DNA of 64,000 bases, taken from a candidate division KSB1 bacterium (GTDB lineage: Bacteria; Zhuqueibacterota; Zhuqueibacteria; Thermofontimicrobiales; Thermofontimicrobiaceae). The translations under genes were made by a program, and so were the position numbers. Positions 36,944 to 45,694 of the stretch are shown here, piece after piece. A model generated the notes under the pieces. It ran no database searches. It saw only the letters and a list, made by a program, of their open reading frames with translations, and was not told the DNA's origin. The DNA is taken from positions 62,001 to 126,000 of the forward strand of contig JAPDPQ010000010.1 of the NCBI GenBank assembly GCA_034506395.1, given 5' to 3'. Within the stretch, counting starts at the first letter, position 1; each line of letters starts with the position of its first letter.

Positions 36944-37714
36944 CTAGGGCTGCTGAGGAAACAGCTCATCGATTGGGGTTTGCGCCAGCTCGCTGAGAAA
37001 TGTAGCGATCCGTTGGCATACCAGCGCCAAATACTGTCTTCCCTTTTCAGCGCTCGCTCGTGATGGATCGCCCACAGCGCAATGATCATTGAGATTTTTG
37101 AACCGACGACTGGTTTGAACCCATCCCCTTTTTAGGGCTTCAAATCGGAACGGACGAGCTGGGGCAGGTTTTGCCCTTGATAGCTCCACCAATTCAGGAT
37201 AAATGGCTAATGCAACGGAGGTCTCGAACTCGCCAGCATGATCGTCTGGGGTTTCAAAAATCTCATCGTATTTATCCGATCCCACTTTCCACCAATTGCA
37301 AACGAACAAATGGACGTCCAGCTCGCATTGCAATTGTCGAACCAAAGGGGTAAAATCATTGCCCCCGTGCCCATTGAGAATGACGATCTTTCGAATCCCA
37401 TGGTGCCGCAATGAACGAATAATATCGCGGAGCATGCCATCCAGCGTGGCTTGAGAAATATGGATCGCCAGCGGGAAGTCCAACAAATTGCAATCGACCC
37501 CATATGGGATCGCTGGCAAGCAAATGATGGAGCGGCACTCTTGCCAAGCCAGTTGACAGCTTTGTTGCGCCACATAGGAAGTGTGAAGAAAATCCTGCCC
37601 TTCTGGAAGATGATGATTGTGCGGCTCAATTGCACCAACGGGTATGACTGCCACCTCAAGTTTTTGTTTCGAGAGACGATCCAGATTCGTTTGTGTTAGA
37701 TCCCATTCGTTCAT
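36944..37714 (-). CDS. Creatininase-family amidohydrolase
   Basis: 256 residues. The family's metal-site segments are present: VAVIPVGAIEPHNHHLPEGQD (Glu/His ligands), LNGHGGND, and DDHAGEFETS with the catalytic His/Glu. This group includes creatinine amidohydrolase and enzymes of cofactor pathways such as mycofactocin MftE, so the substrate is undetermined. ATG 37714 is chosen with GAGGAG ten bases upstream; a TTG immediately before is possible. No cofactor-biosynthesis partner is adjacent. Confidence 0.85.
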   Translation of the reverse strand: MNEWDLTQTNLDRLSKQKLEVAVIPVGAIEPHNHHLPEGQDFLHTSYVAQQSCQLAWQECRSIICLPAIPYGVDCNLLDFPLAIHISQATLDGMLRDIIRSLRHHGIRKIVILNGHGGNDFTPLVRQLQCELDVHLFVCNWWKVGSDKYDEIFETPDDHAGEFETSVALAIYPELVELSRAKPAPARPFRFEALKRGWVQTSRRFKNLNDHCAVGDPSRASAEKGRQYLALVCQRIATFLSELAQTPIDELFPQQP

Positions 37715-37988
37715 CAATTGTTCACTCCTCAGATTTGATATCTTAACCGATTCGTCATGGTTGAATTTAATGATTTATTCAATTGAATGCAAGACAATTG
37801 CTTCAGCTCGTTCATGTTTGCTTTCAACGAAGCAGCGGAAGACTTTTTTCAATCAACGATTGATAGGTTCGAACATTTTATTAAAAGGATTGGTTGTAGA
37901 GATGAAACTAATTTCTGCCTTGATGGTTAGAAATAGCAACATGACAAAGCGGGCAAAAATTTTTTCATCGTGATGTGGGAAGCAGCGT

Positions 37989-38684
37989 ATGGCCGAGTTG
38001 ACAAGATTCGTTTTTCAATCGAGTTTAGTTGCCAAAACGGTTTTATTGATCTTGTTCGTTTTATCGGTGATTTCTTGGGGGATTATTATTGAAAAGGCAA
38101 GATTGTTCTATAAAATTGCCAAGGAGAACGAAAAATTCTCGCGGCTGTTCAAGCTGCGAGTGAAATGGAATGACCGATTTACCTTCAGTCGCGAATTCCA
38201 ATATAGCCCAATTGCCCGCGTATTCCGAAAAAACGCCACAGATCTCAAAGTTTGGCTCGAGCAGTCTCTTGAACCCAATGGAACTGTGAATCTTTCAACG
38301 GATCGAACGGTAAGCAATCGACAATCCATTCCTTTGCGTCAGATTTTCGACGTCTCTATCGCTGATGAGATGGAGCTGTTGGAGCGTCGTTTGGTATTTT
38401 TGGGAACGACCGTGAGCGTTAGCCCATTTTTGGGATTATTTGGTACTGTCTGGGGGATTATGACATCGTTTTTGAGCATGGGCATGCGCGGCTCAGCCGA
38501 TATATCAGCAGTTGGACCAGGGATTGCTGAGGCACTGATCACGACTGTGGCGGGCTTGGCTGTCGCGATTCCTGCGCTGGTGGCTCATAACTATTTCGCC
38601 AATCGATTGCGCCAGATTGCAAATGAAACCGAAAGCTTTTTTTCCAATTTGATGATTTCCATCGAAAGAGAGCGACCGCTGTGA
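37989..38684 (+). CDS. tolQ: TolQ-type proton channel subunit
   Basis: 231 residues of the MotA/TolQ/ExbB family. There is an N-terminal helix (TVLLILFVLSVISWGIIIEKA) and two C-terminal helices with the conserved FLGTTVSVSPFLGLFGTVWGIM and GPGIAEALITTVAGLAVAIPALVAHNYF. It forms the pentameric channel that uses proton-motive force to energise the Tol system. The stop overlaps the next gene's GTG (GTGA, 4 bp). It opens the gene order tolQ-R-A-B-pal-cpoB. Confidence 0.94.
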   Translation: MAELTRFVFQSSLVAKTVLLILFVLSVISWGIIIEKARLFYKIAKENEKFSRLFKLRVKWNDRFTFSREFQYSPIARVFRKNATDLKVWLEQSLEPNGTVNLSTDRTVSNRQSIPLRQIFDVSIADEMELLERRLVFLGTTVSVSPFLGLFGTVWGIMTSFLSMGMRGSADISAVGPGIAEALITTVAGLAVAIPALVAHNYFANRLRQIANETESFFSNLMISIERERPL

Positions 38685-39082
38685 AAAACGGAAGATATCG
38701 GATCATTTCTGAAATCAATGTGACTTCCCTAGTTGATGTGACCATGGTGCTATTGATCATTTTCATGATTACCGCACCGTTGATGCGAAGTGGCATCGAT
38801 GTCGAACTACCAAAATCGACTGCCGATGATCTCAAGCCCTATGATGGCGTCGTGGTTACTCTGATGCGGGATGGAACCATCAAGTTGAACGATGCCAAGG
38901 TCAGGCTGGAAAATTTTGAAGTGAGATTATTGCAGCTTTATGCTACAAGTCGCCAAAAAGTGGTAATGCTTCAAGCCGATCAAGAAGTCCAATATGGCAA
39001 AGTCATTCAATTGATGGATCGAATCAAGGCGGCGGGGATCAACAATTTGGGATTAATTGTTCAACCTGAAAAAAAGCCATGA
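38681..39082 (+). CDS. tolR: TolR/ExbD-type subunit
   Basis: 133 residues. A single N-terminal helix carries the critical membrane Asp in the TSLVDVTMVLLIIFMITAPLM segment, followed by a periplasmic domain. It partners TolQ. The start is GTG 38681, overlapping tolQ; its stop overlaps the next ATG by 4 bp (ATGA), so translation is coupled along the cluster. Confidence 0.93.
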   Translation: MKNGRYRIISEINVTSLVDVTMVLLIIFMITAPLMRSGIDVELPKSTADDLKPYDGVVVTLMRDGTIKLNDAKVRLENFEVRLLQLYATSRQKVVMLQADQEVQYGKVIQLMDRIKAAGINNLGLIVQPEKKP

Positions 39083-39705
39083 GAAACTCGGTGTTGTTAT
39101 CTTTGGCATTGCATGGAATGCTAATGGTTTTATTAGTGTTTTGGCCGTCACGGCCAAAGCGCCCAACGAAACCGATCAATATTTATCCAGTGGAGTTGAT
39201 CAGCGCGGCGCAATTGGTCGAAACACATGCTCCCAAAATTACGGAGACCAAAACAACACCGCCGCCGCCGAAGCCGAAAGAGCAAACCGTTCCAATCGCC
39301 AAAACAGCGCCCAAAAAACAGATGGAGAAGAAGAGCGAGCCACCACCTCCTCCAACCGCTCAGCAATCTGAAGCACCAGTTGCAGCAGGATCGAGCGGAT
39401 TGAAAATTGATACCAAAGATTTCCCGTTCAGCTATTATCTGGCGATCTTGCAGAATCGGATCCAACGGAACTGGCAGCCACCTTATCAGCAAACCACTTT
39501 GCCCGAAAAACTGACTACAATGATTCGATTTCAAGTGCAAAGGAGCGGCAAAATTGTGAATGTCGTAGTGGAAAAATCATCGGGGCGATATCTATTCGAT
39601 CAAGCAGCGCAGCGTGCTATCTATTCGGCAGATCCGCTGCCTCCGCTGCCGGATGATTTTGCGGGCGAATTTCTATCCGTGCACATTGAATTTGAGGGAT
39701 TATAA
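39079..39705 (+). CDS. TolA/TonB-like periplasm-spanning transducer
   Basis: 208 residues with an N-terminal helix (VLLSLALHGMLMVLLVF). A Pro/Lys-rich linker (PPPPKPKEQT, EKKSEPPPPP) leads to a C-terminal TonB/TolA-type domain (YYLAILQNRIQRNWQPP...TTMIRFQVQRSGKIVNVVVEKSSG...FDQAAQRAI). The position between tolR and tolB indicates the TolA role of reaching Pal/TolB. The domain itself looks TonB-like, which is usual outside Proteobacteria. It overlaps tolR by 4 bp and tolB by 1 bp. Confidence 0.88.
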   Translation: MRNSVLLSLALHGMLMVLLVFWPSRPKRPTKPINIYPVELISAAQLVETHAPKITETKTTPPPPKPKEQTVPIAKTAPKKQMEKKSEPPPPPTAQQSEAPVAAGSSGLKIDTKDFPFSYYLAILQNRIQRNWQPPYQQTTLPEKLTTMIRFQVQRSGKIVNVVVEKSSGRYLFDQAAQRAIYSADPLPPLPDDFAGEFLSVHIEFEGL

Positions 39706-40985
39706 TGAATAATCGAATTCAGATCAGCCTATTCATTCTGTTACTGTTGGCGCTGGGTTCGCAAGCGCCAGCACAGGATGAAGTCTATTTGAAAATTCAA
39801 TCCGAGGGATATAATAAGATCAATCTTATTATTGCCCCGTTTCGAGCAGAGGAGCAATTGGAGGCCACAGAACAGATCCGCGGTATTATGATCAATGATC
39901 TCACGTTATCAGGTTTTTTCAACATCATCGATGCCGCACAAACAATAATGGCTCTCGGCGATACAGGGACAGGAACTCAAGCGATAACCGGCGCGCAAGT
40001 CCAAGCAAGCTTATCTTATCGCAGCGATCAAATCAATCTGAAAGTGTTGTTGTCCGAACTTCCTAGCCAGCGCAAAATTTTTGAAAAAAAGTTTGAGGGT
40101 CAGCAGCAATCGCTGCGTTGGTTGGCCCATCAAGCGTCCGACGAGGTCGTTTATTACCTAGTGGGAGAAAGAGGGGGTGCAACGACGAAGATCGCCTTCA
40201 TCAGCCAACAGGGCAATGGAAAAGAACTTGCAGTGATCGATTATGATGGGGCTGGATTTCAGCGACTCACATCATCTGGGGTTCTCAATTTATCGCCGCG
40301 ATGGTCGCCACAAGGTGACAAAATCGTGTTCACGAGTTACATTATGGACAATCCCGACCTGCTAATTTTGCGATTGAGCGACAAGAAACCCTATCGGATT
40401 TCAAAAGAAGCTGGGTTAAACACATCACCAGCATGGTCCCCTGATGGCAAAAAGATTGCCCTTACGCTTAGCAAAGACGGCAATCCGGAGATCTATGTCA
40501 TGGAGTACGCCAGCCGCAAACTGCAGCGATTGACCAATCACCCAGCCATTGAATCCTCGCCCTCCTGGTCACCCGACGGTCGGGAGATTGTATTCACCTC
40601 TGACCGAAGCGGCTCTCCCCAGCTCTATTTGATGGACGCGCAAGGAGGTAACATTCGCAGGCTGACTTTCGAGGGGAGCTATAACGAGTCGCCCGCTTGG
40701 TCTCCCCGCGGCGATCGGATCGCGTTCGTCTCACGAGACAATGGTCGCTTTCATATCTGCACCATTAGCGTGACGGGCGAAGATCTTTTGAAATTGACAG
40801 ACGGGCCTTCGGATAATGAAAACCCGTGCTGGTCTCCCAATGGATTGCACATCGCCTTCGCATCGAACCGTGAGGGGAGATGGGATATTTACGTGATGAA
40901 CTGGAATGGCACCCAACTTAGAAAATTGACGCGAACTGGTGGAAACACTTCGCCGACATGGTCGCCACGATTGACCCAAAATTGA
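39705..40985 (+). CDS. tolB: TolB beta-propeller protein
   Basis: 426 residues. The signal peptide ends APAQD. An N-terminal alpha/beta domain (to about 150) is followed by a six-bladed propeller with PD40 repeats: SPRWSPQGDKIVFTS, SPAWSPDGKKIALT, SPSWSPDGREIVFTS, SPAWSPRGDRIAFVS, NPCWSPNGLHIAFAS, SPTWSP. It is the periplasmic partner of Pal and TolA in outer-membrane constriction. The ATG overlaps the preceding TAA (TAATG). Confidence 0.96.
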   Translation: MNNRIQISLFILLLLALGSQAPAQDEVYLKIQSEGYNKINLIIAPFRAEEQLEATEQIRGIMINDLTLSGFFNIIDAAQTIMALGDTGTGTQAITGAQVQASLSYRSDQINLKVLLSELPSQRKIFEKKFEGQQQSLRWLAHQASDEVVYYLVGERGGATTKIAFISQQGNGKELAVIDYDGAGFQRLTSSGVLNLSPRWSPQGDKIVFTSYIMDNPDLLILRLSDKKPYRISKEAGLNTSPAWSPDGKKIALTLSKDGNPEIYVMEYASRKLQRLTNHPAIESSPSWSPDGREIVFTSDRSGSPQLYLMDAQGGNIRRLTFEGSYNESPAWSPRGDRIAFVSRDNGRFHICTISVTGEDLLKLTDGPSDNENPCWSPNGLHIAFASNREGRWDIYVMNWNGTQLRKLTRTGGNTSPTWSPRLTQN

Positions 40986-41057
40986 TCTGTCTTTTATAAA
41001 TGGCTCGATTCATTAGTCAATTCATCTTTCATAAAAATTTTATAGGAGGAATTAGAT

Positions 41058-41594
41058 ATGAGAATCCATAAGATACTCGGACTATTATTGAGCCTGTTAT
41101 TAATAATTACATGGGCTAGTTGTTCGAAAAAGGTGACCAAAACGGCTCCACAAATAGGAGAAACTAGCGCGCCTGCACCATCGCCCCCGCCTATTGAGAG
41201 CGAGCGACAGATAGCCCCAATAGACCTTGATGTCAAAGAAACCGCCGAAACTACGGAAGAAATCGTGTTCCAAGATATCAATTTTGATTTTGATCGGTAT
41301 GATTTAACCCCACGAGCGCGCGATATTCTGGCCAATCATGCGCGGATCTTGAAAGAGAATCCGCAGATCAAGCTGACCATCGAGGGACATTGTGATGAAC
41401 GAGGCACGATTGAATATAACCTGGCGCTTGGCGAGCGACGTGCCAATGCCGCAAAGGAATACTTGGTCAAATATGGCATCGACCCCTCCAGAATTCGGAC
41501 CATCAGCTATGGCAAAGAACGGCCGCTGGATCCAAGAAGCAATGAAGAAGCCTGGGCCAAAAACCGTCGCGCTGCTTTTGTGATTCGAAATTAG
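41058..41594 (+). CDS. pal: Peptidoglycan-associated lipoprotein Pal
   Basis: 178 residues. Lipobox TWASC gives a lipidated Cys at about 23. The C-terminal OmpA-like domain has INFDFDRYDLTPRARDIL, LTIEGHCDERGTIEYNLALGERRANAAKEYL and RTISYGKERPL, the peptidoglycan-binding Asp and Arg included. It anchors the outer membrane to the wall. AGGAGG precedes it. A strong hairpin follows before cpoB. Confidence 0.96.
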   Translation: MRIHKILGLLLSLLLIITWASCSKKVTKTAPQIGETSAPAPSPPPIESERQIAPIDLDVKETAETTEEIVFQDINFDFDRYDLTPRARDILANHARILKENPQIKLTIEGHCDERGTIEYNLALGERRANAAKEYLVKYGIDPSRIRTISYGKERPLDPRSNEEAWAKNRRAAFVIRN

Positions 41595-41615
41595 CGAATA
41601 TTGTTTTCTAAATCC

Positions 41616-41665
41616 AGCAAATCTCCTCGGAGGTTTACCGCGCTCCGAGGAGATTTGCTTTGTTT
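41616..41665 (+). terminator. Strong hairpin between pal and cpoB
   Basis: A perfect 17-bp stem AGCAAATCTCCTCGGAG/CTCCGAGGAGATTTGCT with a 10-nt loop is followed by TTGTTT. The T-tract is short and interrupted, so it may be a partial terminator that lowers cpoB expression relative to pal, or an RNA-stabilising end. Confidence 0.75.
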
Positions 41666-41695
41666 GAAAGAATGATATTCGAACGGTACTAAAAA

Positions 41696-42487
41696 ATGAA
41701 GCATCAAATCACTATTTTCAGAATGTGTCTGATCGGATTGATGGCAGCACTGATGCTAAGCTGTGCGACTCGCAAAGAGATCGTCCAGTTCAAAGATGAC
41801 ACTGCCTATCTCCGATTAAAGTCGGATGCTCTGCAACAAGAAAATGCCGAGCTCAAGCGGATGCTTCAGGAATTGAACCGGCAATTAGCATCCCTTCAGG
41901 ACGAAACGCGTCGCACCAAGGCCGATTTGCTGACCGAGATCGATCAACTTAAAAGCCAGATCCAGATCGTCTCCAGCCGATTGGAAGATAATACCTATCG
42001 CATGTCTCATCTGATCCAGAAACCTGGACCAGTAATGCCCCCGCCAGCAGCAAAGGATACGGCGAACGATGCCGCAGGTTCCGATGCTTCGATCATGAAA
42101 ACCATTTTGAGCGATGATGATCCTTTGAAAATCTACAACGCAGCCTATCTTGATCTCTCCAAAAGGAATTACCAATTGGCCTTGCAAGGTTTTCAGCAAT
42201 TTTTGCAGCGATACCCCCAAAGTGATCTGGCTGACAATGCTCAATATTGGATTGCAGAAGCCTATTACGCTCAGAAAGATATACAAAGAGCGATCGAGAA
42301 TTTTAAGAAAGTGATTGAAAACTATCCCAGAGGGGATAAGGTCCCAGCTGCTTTGCTTAAGCTCGGATATTGTTATTTGACGCTCGATAATCAGGTGGAA
42401 GGCAAAAAATATTTGCGAGCGGTCATTGAGCGATTTCCCAATTCTGAAGAAGCACGGTTGGCACGAAATCGGCTCTCGTCGAATTGA
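41696..42487 (+). CDS. CpoB/YbgF-type Tol-Pal coordinator lipoprotein
   Basis: 263 residues. Lipobox LMLSC. A coiled coil occupies about residues 35-105 (QQENAELKRMLQELNRQLASLQDE). Then come three TPR units from about 140 (YLDLSKRNYQLALQGFQQFL, YWIAEAYYAQKDIQRAIENFKKVIE, ALLKLGYCYLTLDNQVEGKKYLRAVIERFP). This is the YbgF/CpoB layout that couples Tol to peptidoglycan synthesis. E. coli CpoB is soluble; here a lipid anchor is predicted. Confidence 0.9.
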   Translation: MKHQITIFRMCLIGLMAALMLSCATRKEIVQFKDDTAYLRLKSDALQQENAELKRMLQELNRQLASLQDETRRTKADLLTEIDQLKSQIQIVSSRLEDNTYRMSHLIQKPGPVMPPPAAKDTANDAAGSDASIMKTILSDDDPLKIYNAAYLDLSKRNYQLALQGFQQFLQRYPQSDLADNAQYWIAEAYYAQKDIQRAIENFKKVIENYPRGDKVPAALLKLGYCYLTLDNQVEGKKYLRAVIERFPNSEEARLARNRLSSN

Positions 42488-42631
42488 TTTGAAAATGCAG
42501 CTTGACCAAAAAATCAAATGTTAAATTAGGAATATCACTTCTGAGTGAGCAACTCAGAAAATTTCCAGAATTATCTATTTGAGTTGCAAAAAATACCTAT
42601 CACCACCTTAACTCAATAAAGGAGCTAAACC

Positions 42632-43843
42632 ATGAAAGCGCGAACCCTGCTGATTCTTATCTTGCTATTATCAACCTCTTCGCTTTATGCCCAAAAATTT
42701 GCTGGATTGGCATTGACGCCCCCCATGGGCTGGAATAGCTGGAATAAATTCGGCTGTGACGTAGATGAGAAGATGATCCGAGAAATGGCCGATGCAATGG
42801 TAGCTAGCGGTATGAAGGATGCGGGGTATCAATACATCGTAATAGACGATTGCTGGCATGGCGAGCGAGATGCACTCGGTTTCATTCAGGCCGATCCAGA
42901 GCGATTCCCCTCCGGAATCAAGGCGCTGGCTGATTATGTACATTCCAAGGGGTTGAAATTCGGCATTTACTCGGACGCTGGTTGGAAGACCTGCGCTGGT
43001 CGACCAGGCAGTCGCGGCCATGAATATCAGGATGCGATGAAGTATGCGGAATGGGGGGTAGATTATCTGAAGTACGATTGGTGCAATACTGAAGGATTAA
43101 ACGCCGAGGGCGCTTATTTGACCATGCGAAATGCACTTTACGCCGCAGGACGGCCCATTGTATTCAGCCTATGCGAGTGGGGCAGCAACAAACCCTGGCT
43201 TTGGGCGAAGGATATTGGCCATCTATGGCGCACCACTGGCGACATTTCAGTCAGCTTCGGCCAAGATATAGATCACGGCACCTGGAAATCATTGAGCGTC
43301 ATGTCCATCCTCGATTTGCAGGAGGGGCTGCGTGGCTATGCAGGACCCGATCATTGGAACGACCCAGATATGCTGGAGGTCGGCAATGGAATGTCGATTA
43401 GCGAAGATCGCGCCCATTTTTCGATGTGGTGCATGCTGGCCGCGCCGCTCATCGCTGGGAATGATCTGAGAAACATGTCCAAAGAGACGGTGGCAATTCT
43501 TACCAATAAAGAAGTGATTGCCGTCGATCAAGATTCTCTCGGCATCCAAGGCTTCAAATATTCAGCACAAGATAGTCTGGAGACCTGGTTCAAGCCGCTC
43601 TCAAAGGGCGCGTGGGCGGTCTGCTTTTTGAACCGCAGCATCGCTCCGAAAAAGATATCATTCACATGGAAAGACCATACCATAGTGGACGATTTCGCCA
43701 AACGGGAGATCGATTTCAAAAAGGCGAGTTTCAAGATTCGGGACCTCTGGGCAAAAAAAGATGTTGGGACAACGGATAAGCCCTTGGTCACCAAGGTTGG
43801 CGGGCATGATGTGGTGATGCTAAAATTAAGTCCTATTAAGTGA
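42632..43843 (+). CDS. GH27 alpha-galactosidase, exported
   Basis: 403 residues. The signal peptide ends SSLYAQ. The GH27 start LTPPMGWNSWNKFGC leads into a TIM barrel: nucleophile Asp149 in YLKYDWCN and acid/base Asp204 in WRTTGDIS, plus the DPDMLEVGNG strand. A C-terminal beta-sandwich follows (from about 310). It cleaves terminal alpha-galactosides from oligosaccharides. AAGGAG precedes ATG 42632. It is separate from the sulfatase clusters but fits the same glycan-using lifestyle. Confidence 0.95.
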   Translation: MKARTLLILILLLSTSSLYAQKFAGLALTPPMGWNSWNKFGCDVDEKMIREMADAMVASGMKDAGYQYIVIDDCWHGERDALGFIQADPERFPSGIKALADYVHSKGLKFGIYSDAGWKTCAGRPGSRGHEYQDAMKYAEWGVDYLKYDWCNTEGLNAEGAYLTMRNALYAAGRPIVFSLCEWGSNKPWLWAKDIGHLWRTTGDISVSFGQDIDHGTWKSLSVMSILDLQEGLRGYAGPDHWNDPDMLEVGNGMSISEDRAHFSMWCMLAAPLIAGNDLRNMSKETVAILTNKEVIAVDQDSLGIQGFKYSAQDSLETWFKPLSKGAWAVCFLNRSIAPKKISFTWKDHTIVDDFAKREIDFKKASFKIRDLWAKKDVGTTDKPLVTKVGGHDVVMLKLSPIK

Positions 43844-44082
43844 TTTTTCATTTTAGCTTAATGCTCAGCTACTAAGGACAGTGAATCTGTTGCCAATGTC
43901 TTTAACGGTTCAAGCTGAGCGACAGGTAGGATAGAATTCGTTTCTCTATAAAAATAACCAAGGGATTTTCATTAAAATGAGGACGTATCATTTCATTTGA
44001 TTATTCTATGTGAAGTGAATTTGCGCGAGTTTTCTCAGAGAACCGTCGCACAAGCCTCCCATCGCTTTAAGCGATAAAAATC

Positions 44083-44153
44083 AAAAAAGGAATATTGAAA
44101 CTCAGGGATGCTTTTGGATGCATGGAGTCCCTTTAATTCAATATTCCTTTTTT
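44083..44153. terminator. Bidirectional terminator between converging genes
   Basis: AAAAAAGGAATATTGAA (44083-44099) pairs perfectly over 17 bp with TTCAATATTCCTTTTTT (44137-44153). The A-rich and T-rich flanks let it act on both strands, at the meeting point of the plus-strand GH27 and minus-strand M16 genes. The loop contains a further AGGGA/TCCCT stem. Just upstream, ATCGCTTTAAGCGAT (44061-44075) is a separate short palindrome. The rest of the 350-bp gap shows no gene. Confidence 0.85.
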
Positions 44154-44191
44154 TATTCGCTTCAAGTGTAAACGAGCTAATATCTGGATTC

Positions 44192-45694
44192 TCAGCGCAG
44201 AAAAAGCTCGGCCACTGGAATGATCGTCACGTTCTCTGGCTTGATGTTGAGCGGATAGCGCTCGATCTCTCGATCTTCCTGGAGCACCTCTGCGGGTTTT
44301 GGAGTAACATATTTCATAGGACTGGGGGCGTCCGCAATCAGTGCTTGCTTCAAGGCAATAGCGTTATTGGTTACAATAACGATTTTCAGGTTTTGATATT
44401 GTAAATGCCGTTTGATCGCAGCGTTGACCTGTTCCAACGTCAATCGATCAAGCATTTCAGGGAATTTTTTGAGATGATCTTGAACCCCATAAAATTTATC
44501 GTCCAACTGATACCCTAACCGCAATGATGTGGTTGGAGCGTAATGGAGATAGTATTTTTTGAGGAACTTTCTAGTCAATTCAAAATCCTGCTGAGTCATG
44601 CCGTTATCGACCAACTTTTGCAGCTCGCGAATAGCGGCACGAAGGGCGAAATGGGCAGCCTCGGTCTGGACAGGCCGGATCCAGATCTCAAAGATCTGTT
44701 GCCTTCGGCCCACATTCGGGGCGGGAAATTGTCGCGCCCATCCGTTGGGAAAGCATTCAATGTATGAATAATCACCATAATTCATCCCGCGCGCCTCACG
44801 GATGACCTGGTACAGGTGGCTGCTCGAGTTGCGATGCTCGCCAAACCAGGAATTAGCCAGCCATAGTGCATAGAAATCATCCTCACCTCGCAATACATCG
44901 ATTGGAAATCCTATGGAGATGGCGCTGGAGCGAGTGTCCTTTTCGACCAGGATCACTTGCCGACCGTCGATCGGTAGGGGAGAGGGCTTCTCAACTGGAA
45001 CTGGAGCCCCTTTCGGCAGTTTATTGAGCGCTTGTTTCAGCCGATGCACAAGCTCATTGTCAAATCCTCCACCAATGCCGATCACCAAATTGTCACGAGC
45101 AAAATATTTTTTATAGAAATTTTTTATATCATCCAAGGTGATCGACTTAACGCTTTCGATCAGCCCCGCTTCAGGGTGGCCGTAAGGTGTTTGCTTAAAA
45201 ATCGCCTGATAGAGAACTTCTTTGCCGAGCGCTTCATCATTCGCATAACGCAAAGTCTTTTCGAGGTAATTGATCGTATTGCTCTTGATCCGCTCAAAGT
45301 CCTCGGGTTTGAATGCTGGGCTGATGATCGCCTGGGTGAACAGATCGAAATAGCGATCGAGATTATCCCGATGGATTCTCCCGCTGATCACGGTCATCTC
45401 CTTATCCACCGAAGCGCTATAGCTTGCAGCCATGGGATAAAGTTGTTCGAGGATCTGATCGTAACTATTTTGTTGCGTGCTTGCTTCAGTCAGCATCGCG
45501 GCGGTCAATTGGGCCAATCCTTCTTTGCCAGAGGGATCGTTCTGCGAGCCGACCTTGAACCAGATCGCAAACGAAATGGTCGGATCGGATGAAACCTTGA
45601 GCAGAACGGTTTGATCATTAAGTGAAGATCGACAGCCGGCATAGAGAAAGCCGAACAGAATAGCCATTGCAAAAACAATCATGGGAGATTTCAT
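44192..45694 (-). CDS. M16-family lipoprotein, inactive-type partner
   Basis: 500 residues. Lipobox LYAGC near residue 21. The fold is M16 (peptidase and C-domains: VSSDPTISFAIWFKVGSQND, SGKEGLAQLTAAML, LVIGIGGGF). The zinc motif HxxEH is replaced at the expected site (GLAQLTAAM). In two-subunit M16 systems the catalytically dead half forms the other side of the chamber, and the active half is the upstream gene. They overlap by 4 bp (ATGA). It is probably periplasmic and attached to the membrane. Confidence 0.9.
   Translation of the reverse strand: MKSPMIVFAMAILFGFLYAGCRSSLNDQTVLLKVSSDPTISFAIWFKVGSQNDPSGKEGLAQLTAAMLTEASTQQNSYDQILEQLYPMAASYSASVDKEMTVISGRIHRDNLDRYFDLFTQAIISPAFKPEDFERIKSNTINYLEKTLRYANDEALGKEVLYQAIFKQTPYGHPEAGLIESVKSITLDDIKNFYKKYFARDNLVIGIGGGFDNELVHRLKQALNKLPKGAPVPVEKPSPLPIDGRQVILVEKDTRSSAISIGFPIDVLRGEDDFYALWLANSWFGEHRNSSSHLYQVIREARGMNYGDYSYIECFPNGWARQFPAPNVGRRQQIFEIWIRPVQTEAAHFALRAAIRELQKLVDNGMTQQDFELTRKFLKKYYLHYAPTTSLRLGYQLDDKFYGVQDHLKKFPEMLDRLTLEQVNAAIKRHLQYQNLKIVIVTNNAIALKQALIADAPSPMKYVTPKPAEVLQEDREIERYPLNIKPENVTIIPVAELFLR

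Noticed and set aside
45032..45592. 186-codon plus-strand ORF
   Set aside because: Antisense to the M16 lipoprotein gene; no independent signal.
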